From NCBI GenBank assembly GCA_017466965.1, contig JAFTTD010000001.1, positions 1-6,410 on the forward strand: a stretch of DNA of 6,410 nt. The letters are read 5' to 3'. The notes below the pieces were generated by a model that saw only the letters and a program-made list of their open reading frames with translations, searched no databases and had not been told where the DNA came from. The translations under genes and the position numbers were made by a program. Each line of letters opens with the position of its first letter. Within the stretch, counting starts at the first letter, position 1. Positions 5,874 through 6,410 of the stretch are shown here, piece after piece. This DNA comes from Bacteroidaceae bacterium. GTDB lineage: Bacteria; Bacteroidota; Bacteroidia; Bacteroidales; Bacteroidaceae.

Positions 5874-6410
5874 ATGAAAAACAATTGTATCTTATTGGCA
5901 ATCATTGCAATGTTGCTGCCTTATGGCGCTATGGCGCAAAGCGAACTCTATCCGCAGCACTTTAATTTGAATGAGGTGAGGTTGGCAGACGGTCCTATGA
6001 AACAGGCTCTGGATATTAACAATGAACTTCTGCTGCAGTATGATGTTGATAGGCTAATGACCCCATTTGTCCGTCAGTCAGGCTTGTCTTCAAAATCGGG
6101 CTCCCCTTATTATGGCTGGGTAAATGCACATCCGTCATTCCCTAACTGGGGACTTGACAGCTGGTCGCTTGAGGGCCATGTCGGCGGACATTATCTTTCT
6201 GCTCTTGCCCTTGCGTATGCCGCTACTGAAGATGAGGCTGTCCGGGCTAAGATGAAGGAGAGGCTCGACTATTGTGTTTCTATCATGAAGGATTGTCAGG
6301 ATGCTTTTGATGGCAATACTGACGGGATGGAAGGTTTCATAGGCGGACAGCCGATAAATCAGATATGGACAGGGCTTTATAGGAATGATCTGACTGAGTT
6401 CAGGCGTTTC
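5874..6410 (+). CDS. Secreted beta-L-arabinofuranosidase-like glycoside hydrolase (DUF1680, GH127/GH146 type), 3' partial
   Basis: The first 179 residues are visible and the frame is open to the window edge. Residues 1-21 are a signal peptide (KNNCILLAIIAMLLPYGAMA) with cleavage before Gln22, so the enzyme is exported, probably to the periplasm. The mature start follows the family pattern: FNLNEVRLADGPMKQALDIN (30-49), LLLQYDVDRLMTPFVRQSGL (52-71), then SLEGHVGGHYLSALALAYAA (98-117) and FIGGQP (155-160). These belong to the (alpha/alpha)6 barrel of the DUF1680 family, whose studied members remove beta-L-arabinofuranose from plant glycans. The cysteine/zinc catalytic centre lies beyond the window, so activity and the choice between GH127, GH146 or another DUF1680 branch cannot be decided. 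The gene has its own promoter. No SusC/SusD pair is in view, so membership of a polysaccharide-utilisation locus is open. Confidence 0.85.
   Translation, partial: MKNNCILLAIIAMLLPYGAMAQSELYPQHFNLNEVRLADGPMKQALDINNELLLQYDVDRLMTPFVRQSGLSSKSGSPYYGWVNAHPSFPNWGLDSWSLEGHVGGHYLSALALAYAATEDEAVRAKMKERLDYCVSIMKDCQDAFDGNTDGMEGFIGGQPINQIWTGLYRNDLTEFRRF

Noticed and set aside
5774..5965. Small gene between the terminator and the glycosidase
   Set aside because: It would run through the terminator stem and overlap the glycosidase start in another frame, with low-complexity content and no family signal.

Overview
The window looks like chromosomal DNA from a Bacteroidales bacterium, most likely Prevotella or a close relative. 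Three promoters fit the Bacteroidetes primary-sigma pattern (TTTG-like -33 box, 19-base spacer, TAnnTTTG -7 box). Start codons are preceded by A/T-rich leaders without a Shine-Dalgarno motif. The protein types also fit: a PD40/haem lipoprotein, an OmpA-like barrel protein, and a DUF1680-type beta-L-arabinofuranosidase. All genes lie on the + strand.

Layout: (1) 1-68 is the C-terminal tail of an unidentified gene, followed by three small hairpins, the last a convincing terminator (152-183). (2) 214-3628 is a two-gene transcription unit. It has its own promoter, a polytopic membrane protein of 607 codons (263-2086, DUF6057-like), and 30 bases later a lipoprotein with a CxxCH haem-c motif followed by beta-propeller (PD40/TolB-like) repeats. 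The lipoprotein gene carries an in-frame TAA at 3314-3316. The same frame then continues with clear family-like sequence to 3628, so the last ~100 residues, including the fourth propeller repeat, are cut off. (3) 3629-3950 is intergenic and holds five tandem units of exactly 22 bp (3640-3749) with internal inverted symmetry, then a strong promoter. (4) 3951-5750 encodes a 599-residue outer-membrane protein with an N-terminal barrel-like domain, a helical linker, a long middle region and a divergent OmpA-like C-terminal domain. It ends at a strong terminator. (5) From 5874 to the window edge is the N-terminal part of a secreted GH127/GH146-type glycosidase with its own promoter.

The genes form three independent transcription units rather than one pathway. 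The two-gene unit may be an envelope redox or assembly module in which the membrane protein and the haem-propeller lipoprotein work together, but this is inferred only from co-location. The most notable items are the interrupted haem-propeller lipoprotein, the 22-bp palindromic tandem array just after it, and the insertion inside the OmpA-like domain. No phage, insertion sequence, CRISPR, tRNA or rRNA was seen.
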